In this document: positions 10,433-21,228 of the stretch, one piece after another | Layout: every line of letters begins with the position of its first letter | How positions within the stretch are numbered: the stretch's first letter is position 1 | NCBI GenBank assembly: GCA_951799425.1 | Contig: OX637410.1 | Location: forward strand, 4,836,001 to 4,900,000 | DNA length: 64,000 nucleotides | Reading direction: 5' to 3' | Source: Ilex aquifolium | Taxonomy: Eukaryota; Streptophyta; Magnoliopsida; Aquifoliales; Aquifoliaceae | Position numbers and translations under genes: made by a program | Notes under the pieces: generated by a model | What the model was told of the DNA's origin: nothing | The model's input: the letters and a program-made list of their open reading frames with translations, nothing else | The model's database searches: none

Positions 10433-12824
10433 TGTAAAACCCGGGTAAATTTAAACTTTTTATGAGAAAGGGCAAAACGGTAAATTACCACTACGGTGCG
10501 GGTTGAAAACCCTTATTTCTCTAGAGCTCGGATGATGAGATGAAACGGACCTCACCGTTTGATTCATCTCGCGAAATCTAGTTACCCAGAAAAATTTTGT
10601 CAAATTTTGAGATAGTCAAATTTTTTTACGTTTTACGAGGCGGTCGGGTTTCGGGTGACCCAAAAACGAAATTTTTAATAAAATTTTGAAAGTTGGGAAA
10701 TAATTTAAAGCAAGTTGAAATAAAAATATTTGAACTTGAACCGGAGCGAAATTTAATCGTTTCGGGACGAAAACAGACCCGAAAAAAGGGGGCGTGTGGC
10801 GCGACGTGGACCAAGTGTTAAAGGGTATAAATAGGAACAAAAATCTCTACTGATTCCAGTGTGTTAATGTTGGAAGAGAGGAAGTGGGAGAAAGGAAGAA
10901 GAAAAAAGAGAGATTCAAGACTTCTCTCTACGATATCCGTCTCTTCGTTGCTCGAATCAACTCAAGCCAAGAATTAAAGTCGGTCTCCTCGACGAGGGTT
11001 ACGCTTACGTACCAAAAAGAGCGAATTTCACCGAAGTTTTTGAGATGAAATTTTGGAGAAATCAAGGTTTGAGCTTGGGGGTGTATTCTTGGAGCTTACC
11101 AATGTTCTTTTACGCTTCAAGATGTAGGGTTTTTATCCTACTTAGGTTTATTTCCAACTTAGGATGATTGTATGAAATGGGTAGGTTGTTAGATTTGATT
11201 TAACAAATGCCTATTGTATTTGAAATGTGAAATGGGTATTGAAAATGGGTAGAATAAATTATATCTTGACTTGAATACCTAGGAATTGCTAAATTGTGAT
11301 TTCTTGGAATTTTGATAATTGGGTATGTGGAAATCACTAAATGTGATTTTTTTTTTAATTTCTGTGATAATTATGAGCATTTTATGTGATAATATGATTT
11401 GGTGCCTTGAAGGTGTTTAACTAAATGCCTATGTGAAAATTAAGTGTGTTATTGCATAGATTATGTATGACATGCTTGGGGAAATTTGTTGTTAAATGTG
11501 AATGTTGGTATATGCTTATGACATATTGGTATTGTGATGACTTTATGAAAGTTATATGTTTGGATATAATTTGCCATGAAAATTTTGAATGTGGTTAAAT
11601 TAGCCATATGACATTCATTACATATGGGGCATGATATTGATATTGCAATGGTTCATTACATTGCATATGCACGGAGACATCACATTTGGTGGGTGTGTGT
11701 GCATGGTTTGATCAAACACCATTCTTGGTGGATGATACTTGGGCTCGGGGAAAGTTGGATCGAAGATTCGACTGAGTCGTACAGTTTACATGAAAAACTT
11801 GTGTCGGGTATAGCAAGCAGGGATAGATTCTCCCTCAGGTGCAAGACCCGATTACTTGGTTCATACACTCCCCTGTGGTGAAATTCTGAAAAAGTGTATC
11901 GGTGTGCGGAACCTGCGGTGCAACACCAAAACTCCGCTACCCAACAAAGACACATGATTTATTTTATAAAATAGTCATTTGATGTGTAAAGTCCAACAAA
12001 GACACATAATTTTATTTTATAACAAAGACACATGGTTTATTTTAAAAAGATCATTGGACGTATATCATCAATGGCGGATTTATACACATTGACATTGCAT
12101 TGTATTGTGGGAGCCGGAGTGGACTCAGGTTAAAGTGCATGAGTGAGTCTCTTCTCATTTCATGGCATGACATGGTGATTTCCAACATTGAATTGCATGT
12201 TCTTGTTTATAATGTATGTTGCTTATTGAAATTGCATGTGACATTTCATATGCATCTGGGTTGGGGAGTAGCCTCTTGAGGAGATACCCTATTGAGCGTG
12301 GCTCACCCTATATGGGAAAACATTTCAAGTGCGGGGTTCACGCCGGTGGAAGGCTCTCAATCGGGGCCTAAATGTTGAAGAAAAGCCGAAATGTGGCTTT
12401 AAATGATGTTTTTTTTTTTTGTAAAACTAGACTTGTAATTTAGTTTTTGGCATGTATTGTATGTAAAAGAATTGTAATCAAAGTCATATGGACTATTTTA
12501 ATGTAACATTGCATGTTATATGAGTATGGATAAATGGATCCGGTGTGGTCAATGTTTACTCATAAACGGACCCGGTGTGGTCAATGGTTACTCATAAATG
12601 GACCCGGTGTGGTTAATGTTGTATGACTGCACATGTTGTGTTTTTGGGTAGAGCTCCCCGTACAAAGGAGACTCTGTTCGAATTTTGTTAAATTATGGAT
12701 CCCGATAAATGGGGGGGGGGGGCATAACGACGTGAAATCGAGTAACACGGCATCCACGGGTATTCCGCGAGTTGATGGGTGATCAACGGATTGACAAAGG
12801 ACCCCCGATTTTTGGGGCGTCACA
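10433..12824 (+). mobile_element. Solo LTR G1 of a chromovirus (Tekay/Del-like)
   Basis: A 2392 bp LTR starting TGTAAAACCCGGG and ending TTTGGGGCGTCACA, flanked by TSD GGGCT (10428-10432, 12825-12829). It is related to the LTR of element E (46365-47865, other strand), including the conserved end with a CCCCCGAATTT-like block. No internal region or second LTR is present, so recombination between LTRs probably removed the body. A TATA-like tataaatagg (about 10825-10835) marks its promoter. No palindrome array was seen in it. Confidence 0.88.
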
Positions 12825-13406
12825 GGGCTTTACATAACAGTCGGGAGATTGGCAATAGATGGGTTAAGTCTTGGCATAGACAATGCTTTTGATTCAATGC
12901 ATAAACCAGAACTCCGTCATCATTGAATCATCAACCTGCAGATTAAATAGCTAGAGTAAACCTTTTGAATGGTTCACCTTCGAGTTTACTAGAGTTATTT
13001 GATTGTTGCATGGTACATAGACCTTTCGGCTGACCTAATCAGTTGATGTGTTATAGTTCAATATACTTCAAACCTATTGGTTAGCTTTCCAGTGAAATGG
13101 GAGTTAATCGTTGTAAGTTGGCATTTTCATAAATAAACAGTATAAAACATGTTGGATCCTCGCATTGAAGAGTACCTTTTTATCATTGTTATTTAAAGTT
13201 TTAGTCAAGTGTTTATTTGATAATTCTAAGCTCACACCACAAGCTGTTTCGCTGCACACGACACACACACGACAATTTCACCATATCTGTTTTGAATATC
13301 GACAGTTAGCTCCCTGTGGGTTCGACCTCGAACTTAACTGAGAAATATTATAATTTGACCACTTATACTTGGGTGTATGACATGAATCAGGTCAGATCAA
13401 GCTTTT

Positions 13407-13424
13407 TGGTGCCGTTGCCGAGGA
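13407..13424 (+). other. Primer binding site of element F (tRNA-Asp type)
   Basis: TGGTGCCGTTGCCGAGGA differs at two positions from TGGCGCCGTTGCCGGGGA, the complement of the 3' end of plant tRNA-Asp(GTC). Both differences are C-to-T or G-to-A. It lies 7 bp after the LTR. Confidence 0.85.
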
Positions 13425-13506
13425 GTTACAGTGATTTCGAAACAAACAGGTAAGTTGTCTAGTTGTATTATATGTCTATAAACTGTTTGTTGTATTTTCC
13501 TTGTTT

Positions 13507-15305
13507 ATGTCTGTTAAGTCATTAGTAGGGTCTGTAAATCAATCTAGTCCTTCATCTTCATCATCTTCATCGTCACAAACATCTTCTGACTCTTTTGAGT
13601 TAAGCATGGCTAATAATAATCAAAGGGAACAAGAGATAGTTCAGAACGTCCGACCTTTAAGAGAATACTTGCATCCCACGCGCACTAGTGTCCCATAATG
13701 TTTTGGTTTTTCTACTAATGCTCCAAATTTTAACATTATGGCAAGGACAATACAGCTCTTACCGCAGTTTCATGGTCTTGAGTCTGAAAACCTGTATTTG
13801 CATATGAAAGAATTTGAGGAGGTATGTGGTGTTTTGCAAGATAATTCTGAAATGGTCCGGTTGAAATTTTTTCCTTTCTCTTTAAAGGATAAGGCTAAAT
13901 AGTGGCTAAATTCTTTAAAAACTCAATCTATTCTGAGTTGTCAAGTTTTGCAAACTGAATTTTTCAAAAAAAAATTTCATGTGCACCGCACTAATGTATT
14001 GAGACATCAAATCATGATTTTTTGTGTAAAAGAAGGAGAAACTTTTTATCAATGTTGGGAGAGATTTAAGGACCTTCTCCAAGCTTGCCCACATCATGCG
14101 TTTGAAATTTGGACTTTAGTTGGTTTCTTTTATGATGCCCTCCCATCTACATTGCATCAGTTTGTTGAAATGATGGCCCAGAGGAAATTCATGGGTAAGA
14201 GTCCCGATGAGGCATTCGAGTTTTTTGAGACCATTTCTGAGAGTTCCCAAATGTGGGACTAGACCTCACCAAATATTGTTGAAACTAAGTCATCTTCATT
14301 CCATGGAGGGAAATACATGTTAAAAGAGGATGATGACCTAAGGGCTAGGATGGTTACATTGTCCTAAAAGCTTAAAGCCCTAGAAATGAAAAAAATCAAG
14401 GAAGTTTCTGTTGTGTCTCCCACTGAGCAATTATGTGGAATCTGTGCATAGTGAGGATATCCCACGAGGGAATGTCCCACCATTCCAGCATTCAAAGAGG
14501 TCTTGATGGAAAAACCAATGTCATTTTCAAATTTTAACAAGCCTTATTCCAACCCCTATTCTGAAACCTATAATCCAGGATGGCGGACTCACCCGAATTT
14601 CAGTTGGAAGCCCGTGAGTCAGCCACCAGGTCCCCCTTCGTCGCAACCCCAAACTCAGCAGTCATATCAGCCTTATCAACCCCCACATAAGAGGAGTTTA
14701 GAGGACACCATGAACCATTTCATTCAAAGTTAAATGAGTTTTAATACTCACACCACTCATGCATTTAATGATTTCAAAGCTCAAAGTTCACAAAATATTG
14801 AGGATATCAAGAGTCATTTAGCCAAATTGACCCAGTCTTTGAGCACAACAAAGAAGAAAAAATTCTTATCTCAACCTAAACCACCCCAAGGTCAAAACTA
14901 GGCTAATATCATGTCTTTTGAACACTCCCATAGCCAAGTCCAAGCAATCACCACACCTTGAAGTGGTAAGGTGATTAACAAGACCATTAAAGCCAAAAAT
15001 CTAGAGCCCATAGCTGAGTCAATACCTGTAAATGAACCAATTGAGCCTGAACCTGTGATTGAAAAGGAAATAGAGTTGCCAAATGAAAAATAAAAATCTA
15101 CTCCTGTTCCTTTACCTTTTCCTCAAAGAGTCAAGAAGCCTCAACCATTGAACAATTATGTTGAAATCTTTGAGTTGTTTAAGCAAGTAAAAATTAACAA
15201 CTCCCTGTTGGATGCAATCAAGCAAGTCTCATCCTATGCCAAGTTTCTAACAGACCTTTTTTACAGTGAAAAGAAGGATCAATGTATAGAAAAGAGCATT
15301 TTTAA
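13507..15305 (+). pseudogene. gag: gag of element F
   Basis: The start MSVKS (13507) is shared with B. A Ser-rich N-terminus is followed by the capsid region (EEFEEVCG-like, WLNSL, ECWxRFKDLL-like, FVEMMA), then the KEDDDLRA helix. Next come a remnant of the zinc knuckle (CGIC, then stops where Cys-x-His is expected, about 14440-14455) and a Pro/Gln-rich linker. Several TAG/TAA/TGA stops are consistent with Gln or Trp codons hit by C-to-T changes (for example TAG near 13899 where B has CAG). The capsid segment at 14040-14160 is present here but missing from B, so F gives the family's intact layout. Confidence 0.75.
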
Positions 15306-15404
15306 CTGAACAGGCTAGTGCTATCATTCAACACAAGACCCCCCTTAAGTACAAAGATCCTTGTAGTCCTACAATTTCATGCGTAATCAGAAACTTTTGG
15401 ATTG

Positions 15405-15790
15405 AGCAAGCCCTGCTTGATCTTGGAGCCAGTGCTAATTTACTTCCACATTCTGTCTTTGAGCAGTTAGGGTTGGGTGAATTAAAACCCACCAATGTCA
15501 CGTTGCAGCTAGCAGATCGTTCGATGAAAATTCCCCGTGGAATTCTAGAGGATGTACTTGTTCAAGTTATTAAGTTTTATTTCTTAGTTTATTTTATTGT
15601 TTTGGATATACAACCAGTCTTGCATGTCTCTACACAAATTCCTGTCATTTTAGGTTGACCATTCCTAGCTACAACAAATGCATTGATTAATTGTAGGAAT
15701 GAAATCATGAAACTTTCATTTGAAAATATGACTTTGGAATTGAATGTGTTTGACATTGCAAAACAACCCAGACAGAAATAAGAACTGTAT
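15405..15790 (+). pseudogene. Aspartic protease of element F
   Basis: The active-site region DLGASANLLP is encoded near 15420-15450, followed by the conserved GELKPTNVTLQLADRS segment and a VILG motif. The next codon should give Arg but is TGA at 15657. This is the retropepsin fold of Ty3/gypsy elements, which would cut the Gag-Pol polyprotein. Frame changes separate it from gag upstream and RT downstream. Confidence 0.7.
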
Positions 15791-15999
15791 GGAGTAAATT
15801 GCATTGACTCCTTAACTCAAAACCTATTTGAAAATGCTTGTACAAAGAAAGAGTCACATGCATTAGAGTCTGTACAAAATAACGAGCCTATAGATATGTC
15901 AACCATTTGAACATGGAGTCCTAGATTTGAAGAATTATTGCCTTCTGAAACTAATTCTGTAGAGCCAGTGTTGTAGTTATCAAACCAGAGTTGAAACCT

Positions 16000-17523
16000 C
16001 TTCCGGCTGACTTGAAATATGTCTTCTTGGGGGAGGATTAAACTTATCCAGTAATAATATCTTCAAAGTTGTCCGAAGTCCAAGAGAAGCAATTGATAGA
16101 AGTCATAAAAAATCATCGAAGTGCTATCGGTTGGACGATAGCAAATATAAAGGGTATAAGTCCTCTTCTTTGTACTCATTGTATATACTTAGAGGAAGAT
16201 TCAAAACCATCCCGACAACCGCAAAGAAGGTTGAATCCACATTTGAAAGAAATAGTACGAGCTAAAGTACTTAAGCTATTAGACGCTGATATTAAATATC
16301 CTACATCTGATAGTAAATGAGTCAGCCCAACACAGGTAGTGCCTAAAAAGTCTGGTGTCATGGTCGTGAAAAACCAAGAAAATGAATTAGTCCCTATGCA
16401 TAGAGTCATTGGTTGGCGTATGTGTATTGACTATCGGAAGTTGAATTCTCTCACCAGAAAAGATCATTTTTCCCTACCTTTCCTAGATCAAGTCTTAGAA
16501 AAAATAGCTGGTCATGCATATTATTGTTTTTTGGATGGATATTCCAGCTATAACCAGAATGAAATAGCAATTGATGATCAAGAGAAAAACCACTTTTACA
16601 TGTTCATTTGGCACTTTTGCTTATAAAAGAATTCCTTTTGGATTGTGTAATGCTCCAACCACTTTTCAGCGATGTATGTTAAGCATTTTTAGTGATATGG
16701 TGCAGCGGTTTTTGGAAGTCTTTAGAGAATCTTGAAAAGTCCTTACTCGATGTGAGGAAACAAATCTTCTTTCGAATTGAGAAAAGTGTAATTTCATGGT
16801 CACCTAGGGCATTGTTTTAGGACATGTAGTCTCTGCGGAGGGAATTGAAGTTGATAGGTCCAAAATCGATTTAATAGCCAATCTCCCTCCACCTAAGACT
16901 GTAAAAGATGTTTGATCTTTTCTAGGTCATGCAGGATTCTATAGAAGATTCATTAAAAACTTCAGTTTGATATCCAGACCTATGTGTAGTCTTTTATGTC
17001 AGGATGTACCATTTGATTGGAATGATTCATGTCAATTAACATTTGATAGACTTAAAAGCATGCTTATTTCTGCACCAATTATGCAACCTCCTGAATGATC
17101 TGTATCTTTTGAATTAATGTGTGATGCTGTGACTATGCAGTAGGAGCTGTTCCAGGTCAAAGAAAAGAAAAAAAACCCTATGTGATTTATTATGCAAGCA
17201 AAACTTTGAATGATGCACAAATGAATTACTTTACCACAGAAAAAGAATTGCTTGCTGTTGTATTTACTTTAGATAAATTTTGCTCATATTTGGTTGGATC
17301 CTCAATTGTTGTGTTTACTGATCATGCAACCTTAAAATATTTGCTTACCAAGAAAGATACAAAACCATGTCTCCTAAGATGGATACTGTTACTTCAAGAA
17401 TTCAATCTTATCATCCAAGACAAGAAAGAAGGTGAAAATTTGATAGCTGATCATTTATCAAGACTAAATTACAATATAAAGGAAGAATCAATACCAATCA
17501 AAGAAACCTTTCCAAATGAGTAG
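16000..17523 (+). pseudogene. Reverse transcriptase-RNase H of element F, RT active site deleted
   Basis: RT landmarks include SPTQVVPKKSG (about 16322), MCIDYRKLNSLTRKDHF (about 16420) and a LDGYSSYNQ segment. Near 16718-16730 the sequence jumps from the segment before FMDD to the segment after it: 44 bp present in B (31520-31570) are missing, with a shared TTT at the junction. That removes the catalytic Asp pair and shifts frame. RNase H resumes as an open block (17182-17523), with the KELLAVVF and TDHATLKYLL motifs and a terminal ADHLSRL. Confidence 0.8.
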
Positions 17524-18831
17524 CTATTTACAGTAATAGAAGTACCATGGTATGTAGACATAGCCAATTATTTAGAGACATGCACTATTCCCTTTCATTA
17601 TACCTGGACCGACAAAAAGAAATTTTTGAGAGAGGTACGCAATTTCTTTTGGGAAGATCCCTTTGTGTTTAAATACTATAAAGATCAAATAATAAGGCGT
17701 TGTGTACCCAATCATGAAATATGTTAGGTTATTTTATTTTGTCATTCTGAAGCATGTGGAGGACATTTTTCTTCAAAGAAAACCGTGCTAAAATTTTGCA
17801 GTGTGGATTTTATTGGCCCACTTTTTTTAAAGATGTACATGTCTTTTGTCTAAATTGCGACAGATGTCAAAGAATAGGGAATATTTCAAAAAGAAACATG
17901 ATGCCTTTGAACCCCATTTTGGTCATTGAAATTTTTGATTGTTGGGGCATCGACTTTATGAGACCGTTTCCCCCATCCTTTGGACATCTGTACATTTTGG
18001 TCGCCGTTAATTATGTTTCCAAATGGGTAGAGAAAATTCCTTGTTGAAACAATGATCACCGTACGGTAATCAGGTTTTTGAAAGAAAATATTTTGTCTAG
18101 ATTTGGAATTCCTCGAGCCATTATAAGTGATGGGGGAACACATTTTTGTAATAAAGTTTTTGAAAACCTAATGAAAAAATATTTGATTTCTCACAAAATA
18201 TCTACCCCTTATCATCCCCAGACAAGTGGACAAGCTGAATTGGCCAATAGGGAGATAAAATATATTTTGGAAAAAACAATGAATCTAGACCGTAAGGATT
18301 GGTCTTTGAGACCTACTAATGTGCTTTGGACTTACCAAACTGCATACAAAACTATTTTGGGAATGTCTCCCTATCGACTAGTTTACGGTAAACTATGTCA
18401 CTTGCCTGTGGAATTGGAACATCTAGGTCAATCAAAATGATGAAATTTGATATTGACAAAGCAAATGCATCCCGCAAACTTCAGATTAATGAATTGGGAG
18501 AACTAAGAAATGAAGCATGTGAAAATGCAAAGATTGCCAAGTCCAAAATGACAAATTTTCATGATAAGAATATTGTACATAAGTCCTTTGTGTCTTCTCA
18601 AAAAGTCTTGTTATATAATTCAAGGCCCCACCTATTTCCTCGGAAGTTAAGATCAAGATGGACAGGCCCCTACATTGTTAAACAAGTTTTTGAACATAGG
18701 GCAATTGAAGTTAAGAACCCATTAACTGAAATATTTTTAAAGTGAATGATAAAAGGTTTAAGCTATATCATGATAGATTTTTTCAAAATGAGAATTTCAT
18801 TCAGTTAATGGAAACAGTATATGTGCCTTGA
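17524..18831 (+). pseudogene. Integrase of element F
   Basis: A zinc-binding domain (HSEACGGHF... CDRCQR) is followed by the catalytic core with GIDFM (first Asp), ISDGGTHF (second Asp) and the HPQTSGQAE segment (Glu). The C-terminal part has the GPF/Y-type module ([13 protein letters not shown]). No chromodomain follows, consistent with an Athila-type element. TAG or TAA replaces sense codons at about 17521, and frame changes occur around 18050 and 18435. Confidence 0.8.
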
Positions 18832-19089
18832 AAAGTTTTTATAAGTGTTTGATTGTAAATAATAGTACTAACTATTTATTGTTTGTTTATAGATTAGGGT
18901 TTGGCACTATGGATTTGTTTCGCCTCCAAATCTTATTAGCAATTGTCTATAATTTTATTTCATAATGTTATACATCGAGGACAATGTTAAATTTAGGTTG
19001 GGGGGACAGAATATACCATATTCGTCTTTGTGACCGGCAGACGTGAAAGAACTGGATAGTGAGTCTTTTTTCAAAAAAAATTCAAAACA
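18832..19089 (+). promoter_or_regulatory. Spacer with 3' splice-site-like signal and internal polypurine tract (element F)
   Basis: A branch-point-like tactaac (18866-18872) is followed by a T-rich stretch and tatag ending at 18892. This is the expected layout of a plant intron 3' end. About 100 bp later, atttaggttgggggg (18991-19005) copies the 3' polypurine tract and follows a conserved gaggacaatgtt. The small Cys/His ORF starts at 19090. The same layout is at 36937-37191 in B. A spliced subgenomic mRNA for the downstream ORFs is inferred. Confidence 0.5.
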
Positions 19090-19440
19090 ATGGATGAAAA
19101 ACTTTTTTGGTTTAGTTTAGGTATGTTACTTACTTTTCCAAAAGATATATATTCTTTGATCATAGCAAAAGCAAAGGTTATGAGAAAATTAAAAAAATTT
19201 GACAGTCAAGCAAAACCTTTGTACGAAAAAAGTTCATTTGCCAAACGCCGACCAGCAAATCAACTCGGTGGTTGTGTAAAGTACGGTCAATTAATGCACA
19301 TGAGAGAATATAATCAATGTACTGAACCAATTTTAGGTCGAACATTAGATTGTCTTGACTGGATTAAGTATGGGCAAAGTAAGGATTACCCTGAGACGCC
19401 ATCTTATTCCAGTCCCATGCTTTCAAGATGTGTAACATGA
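19090..19440 (+). CDS. Small Cys/His-rich ORF of element F, C-terminally shortened
   Basis: 116 codons from MDEKLFWFSLG, the same start as in B and D (LFWFSLG conserved). The Cys/His cluster is damaged: the second Cys is Tyr (CVKYGQLMHMREYNQC). The frame ends at a TGA (19438-19440) where B and A continue for about 15 more codons with an acidic tail. It sits after the internal polypurine tract and 490 bp before ORF2. Role unknown. Confidence 0.6.
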   Translation: MDEKLFWFSLGMLLTFPKDIYSLIIAKAKVMRKLKKFDSQAKPLYEKSSFAKRRPANQLGGCVKYGQLMHMREYNQCTEPILGRTLDCLDWIKYGQSKDYPETPSYSSPMLSRCVT

Positions 19441-19931
19441 GATTAATTGGTTCACTGATGTTCTCGATTTAGAAGATTCTGATTAAAACTAGTTATGATC
19501 AAAGTTGTATAATCTTAGGATGCGTATGAATGTATATAACTACAATTTGATTACTAGATAATTAAATGTGTGAATATTTGAATTAAAATTGATTTTCTGT
19601 AACTGCAGGCTGAAAAAGCCAAGCTAGAAACCAGGAGAAGATCAATTATCAGCAGCCTGCAAACCTAAGGAGATTCCAGAGGATCAACATCGTCCAGACG
19701 GTACTGCCCAGTATAAAGTCCACAGTTCGCGAAATTGAACAGTCCAGCAGTTCCCTCGCAGTGGAATTTCGAAAAAATAGTAGATTTCTTCATCTTCTCT
19801 CTTCAGATTCACTTCACCCATCAATTTTTCTTAAATTCTATTCCGATTAAACACTTACCCATAACCTTTTATAGGTTTTCACTGATTAAAAATCTTTGAA
19901 ACAGTTTATTTATCAAGAAATTCAAGAACCC
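19441..19931 (+). promoter_or_regulatory. Spacer with internal promoter upstream of ORF2 (element F)
   Basis: An intron-end-like tttctgtaactgcag (AG at 19607-19608) is followed by the palindrome ATCGTCCAGACGGT (19689-19702; centre CCGG decayed to CCAG). A TATA-like gtataaag (19711-19718) lies next, about 214 bp before the ORF2 ATG. The palindrome belongs to the same type as those in F's LTR promoter. B has the same arrangement at 37812-37860. Confidence 0.55.
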
Positions 19932-21121
19932 ATGGATCCAAGAGCAAGAACAAGAGCTTTGTCAAGCCGAGCAAGGCGAGAAGCCTCTTCACCGCCTGAA
20001 GCAGCCCCGCAGCAGAAAGAATAACCCCAGGGTCAGAATGTATTCAATGCTGCTATGTTTGAAAATATTGATCAGCAGGTTTGGTATGATAGTTATTTTT
20101 ATTCTAAGCCTATTCTTACTAAGAGACCTGTTATATATGAAGAGTTTGAACAAATAAGGGTTATGCAAAATTTAACAGCACGAGGTTGGCTTAACTATGT
20201 GAAATTGGTAGGTCATGCATATGAATGCTTAGTTCGGGAATTTTATAATAATGCAAAAGAAACCGGGCCAAGACAATTTTGTGTCTATGTTAGGGGAGTT
20301 GTGTTTCATGTTACACCAGCTACTATTGCTAATTTTTTGAATCCGATCCTGAGGTATCAGCACCCATAATATCCCTATACCGCATTGCCTGATATGACAG
20401 TCATTGGGATTGAGTTGACTGGGAATCCGGAGTATGTTTGGGGTAGGCCAAATAAATACATTAAGTAAGGGGACTTAACCGATAAATACAAAATCCTAAA
20501 TTTGATTACTGTGAATAATCTGTTGCCTCAGTCCCAAAAAAATCAAATTTACACTGAGAGAACCTATTTTCTGTATGCCTTCTGAATGGGACACACTATT
20601 GATTTGCCAACATTGATAATGGACCAAATGATGGTGACTGTTAAGGTTAAGAATCCCTCACTCCCATTTTTTGTGTTAGTATCTGAGTTATGTAGGGAGA
20701 AAGGAGTCATTGCATATCTCACATAGCCAACGGTGGAGCATTTGGCACCATTGGACAAAACCTCGTTGAAAAAGAGCCATGGAGGGCAGCTAGAGGAGCT
20801 GGAGGAGGCACTAGCAGAACCACAAGCAGATCCATTCCCCGGAGGTGCAGACTTTCAGCCGCCAGAGGAGCAGTAGGTGGCACCATCAGAACAGCAAACA
20901 GATCCATTCCTGGGAGGTGCAGACTTTTAGATACCAGAGGAGCCTCAACAACAAGAATAACAGCCTTATATTCCAGTTGATGACTGGACTGAATGCTAGA
21001 TTCTGTTAGAGTTAGAGACTAGCATCACCTAGTTGGATTAAATGATAGCTAGCTATGAGGAAAATCAGAATGAGATCCTGAGGTTACTTCGAAGACAGTA
21101 TGGTGGAGGCCCACCAGCTTA
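19932..21121 (+). pseudogene. ORF2 of element F, 'putative plant transposon protein'-like
   Basis: Starts MDPRARTRA, as in B. The 20055-20369 block is the longest open part, with FYNNAKETGPRQF and VRGVVFHVTPATIANFL. Later come GDLTDKYKILNLI, HTIDLP, the PLDK segment and a Pro/Gln/Glu-rich tail in which a short PFPGGADFQ-like unit is repeated twice. About ten stops interrupt it; TAA at about 20022, 20368 and 20467 replace CAA codons. The frame itself is largely kept, so decay is mainly by point mutation. It ends with TAG at 21119-21121. This copy shows the region that A and D have lost. Confidence 0.75.
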
Positions 21122-21228
21122 GTGACCGGAGTTTCTGAAGTTTCTATGCTCTTGCTGCTTTTACCAAACTTTTCACTTATGCATATTATTTCAGTTTTAT
21201 GTTTTGGATAGTTGTTTTGAGTTGTTTG

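Larger units (their letters stand above)
9465..13399 (+). repeat. 5' LTR of element F, interrupted by solo LTR G1
   Basis: Removing G1 and one TSD copy leaves 1538 bp, matching the 1551 bp LTR of C. It starts TGATTAACCC and ends GGTCAGATCA. The promoter region (palindromes at 9721-9754, TATA at about 9861-9872) lies in the left part, so G1 separates it from U5 and the body of the element. Confidence 0.88.

Noticed and set aside
12709..12722. Run of G in solo LTR G1
   Set aside because: Homopolymer slippage is the simplest explanation; it may also contain sequencing error.
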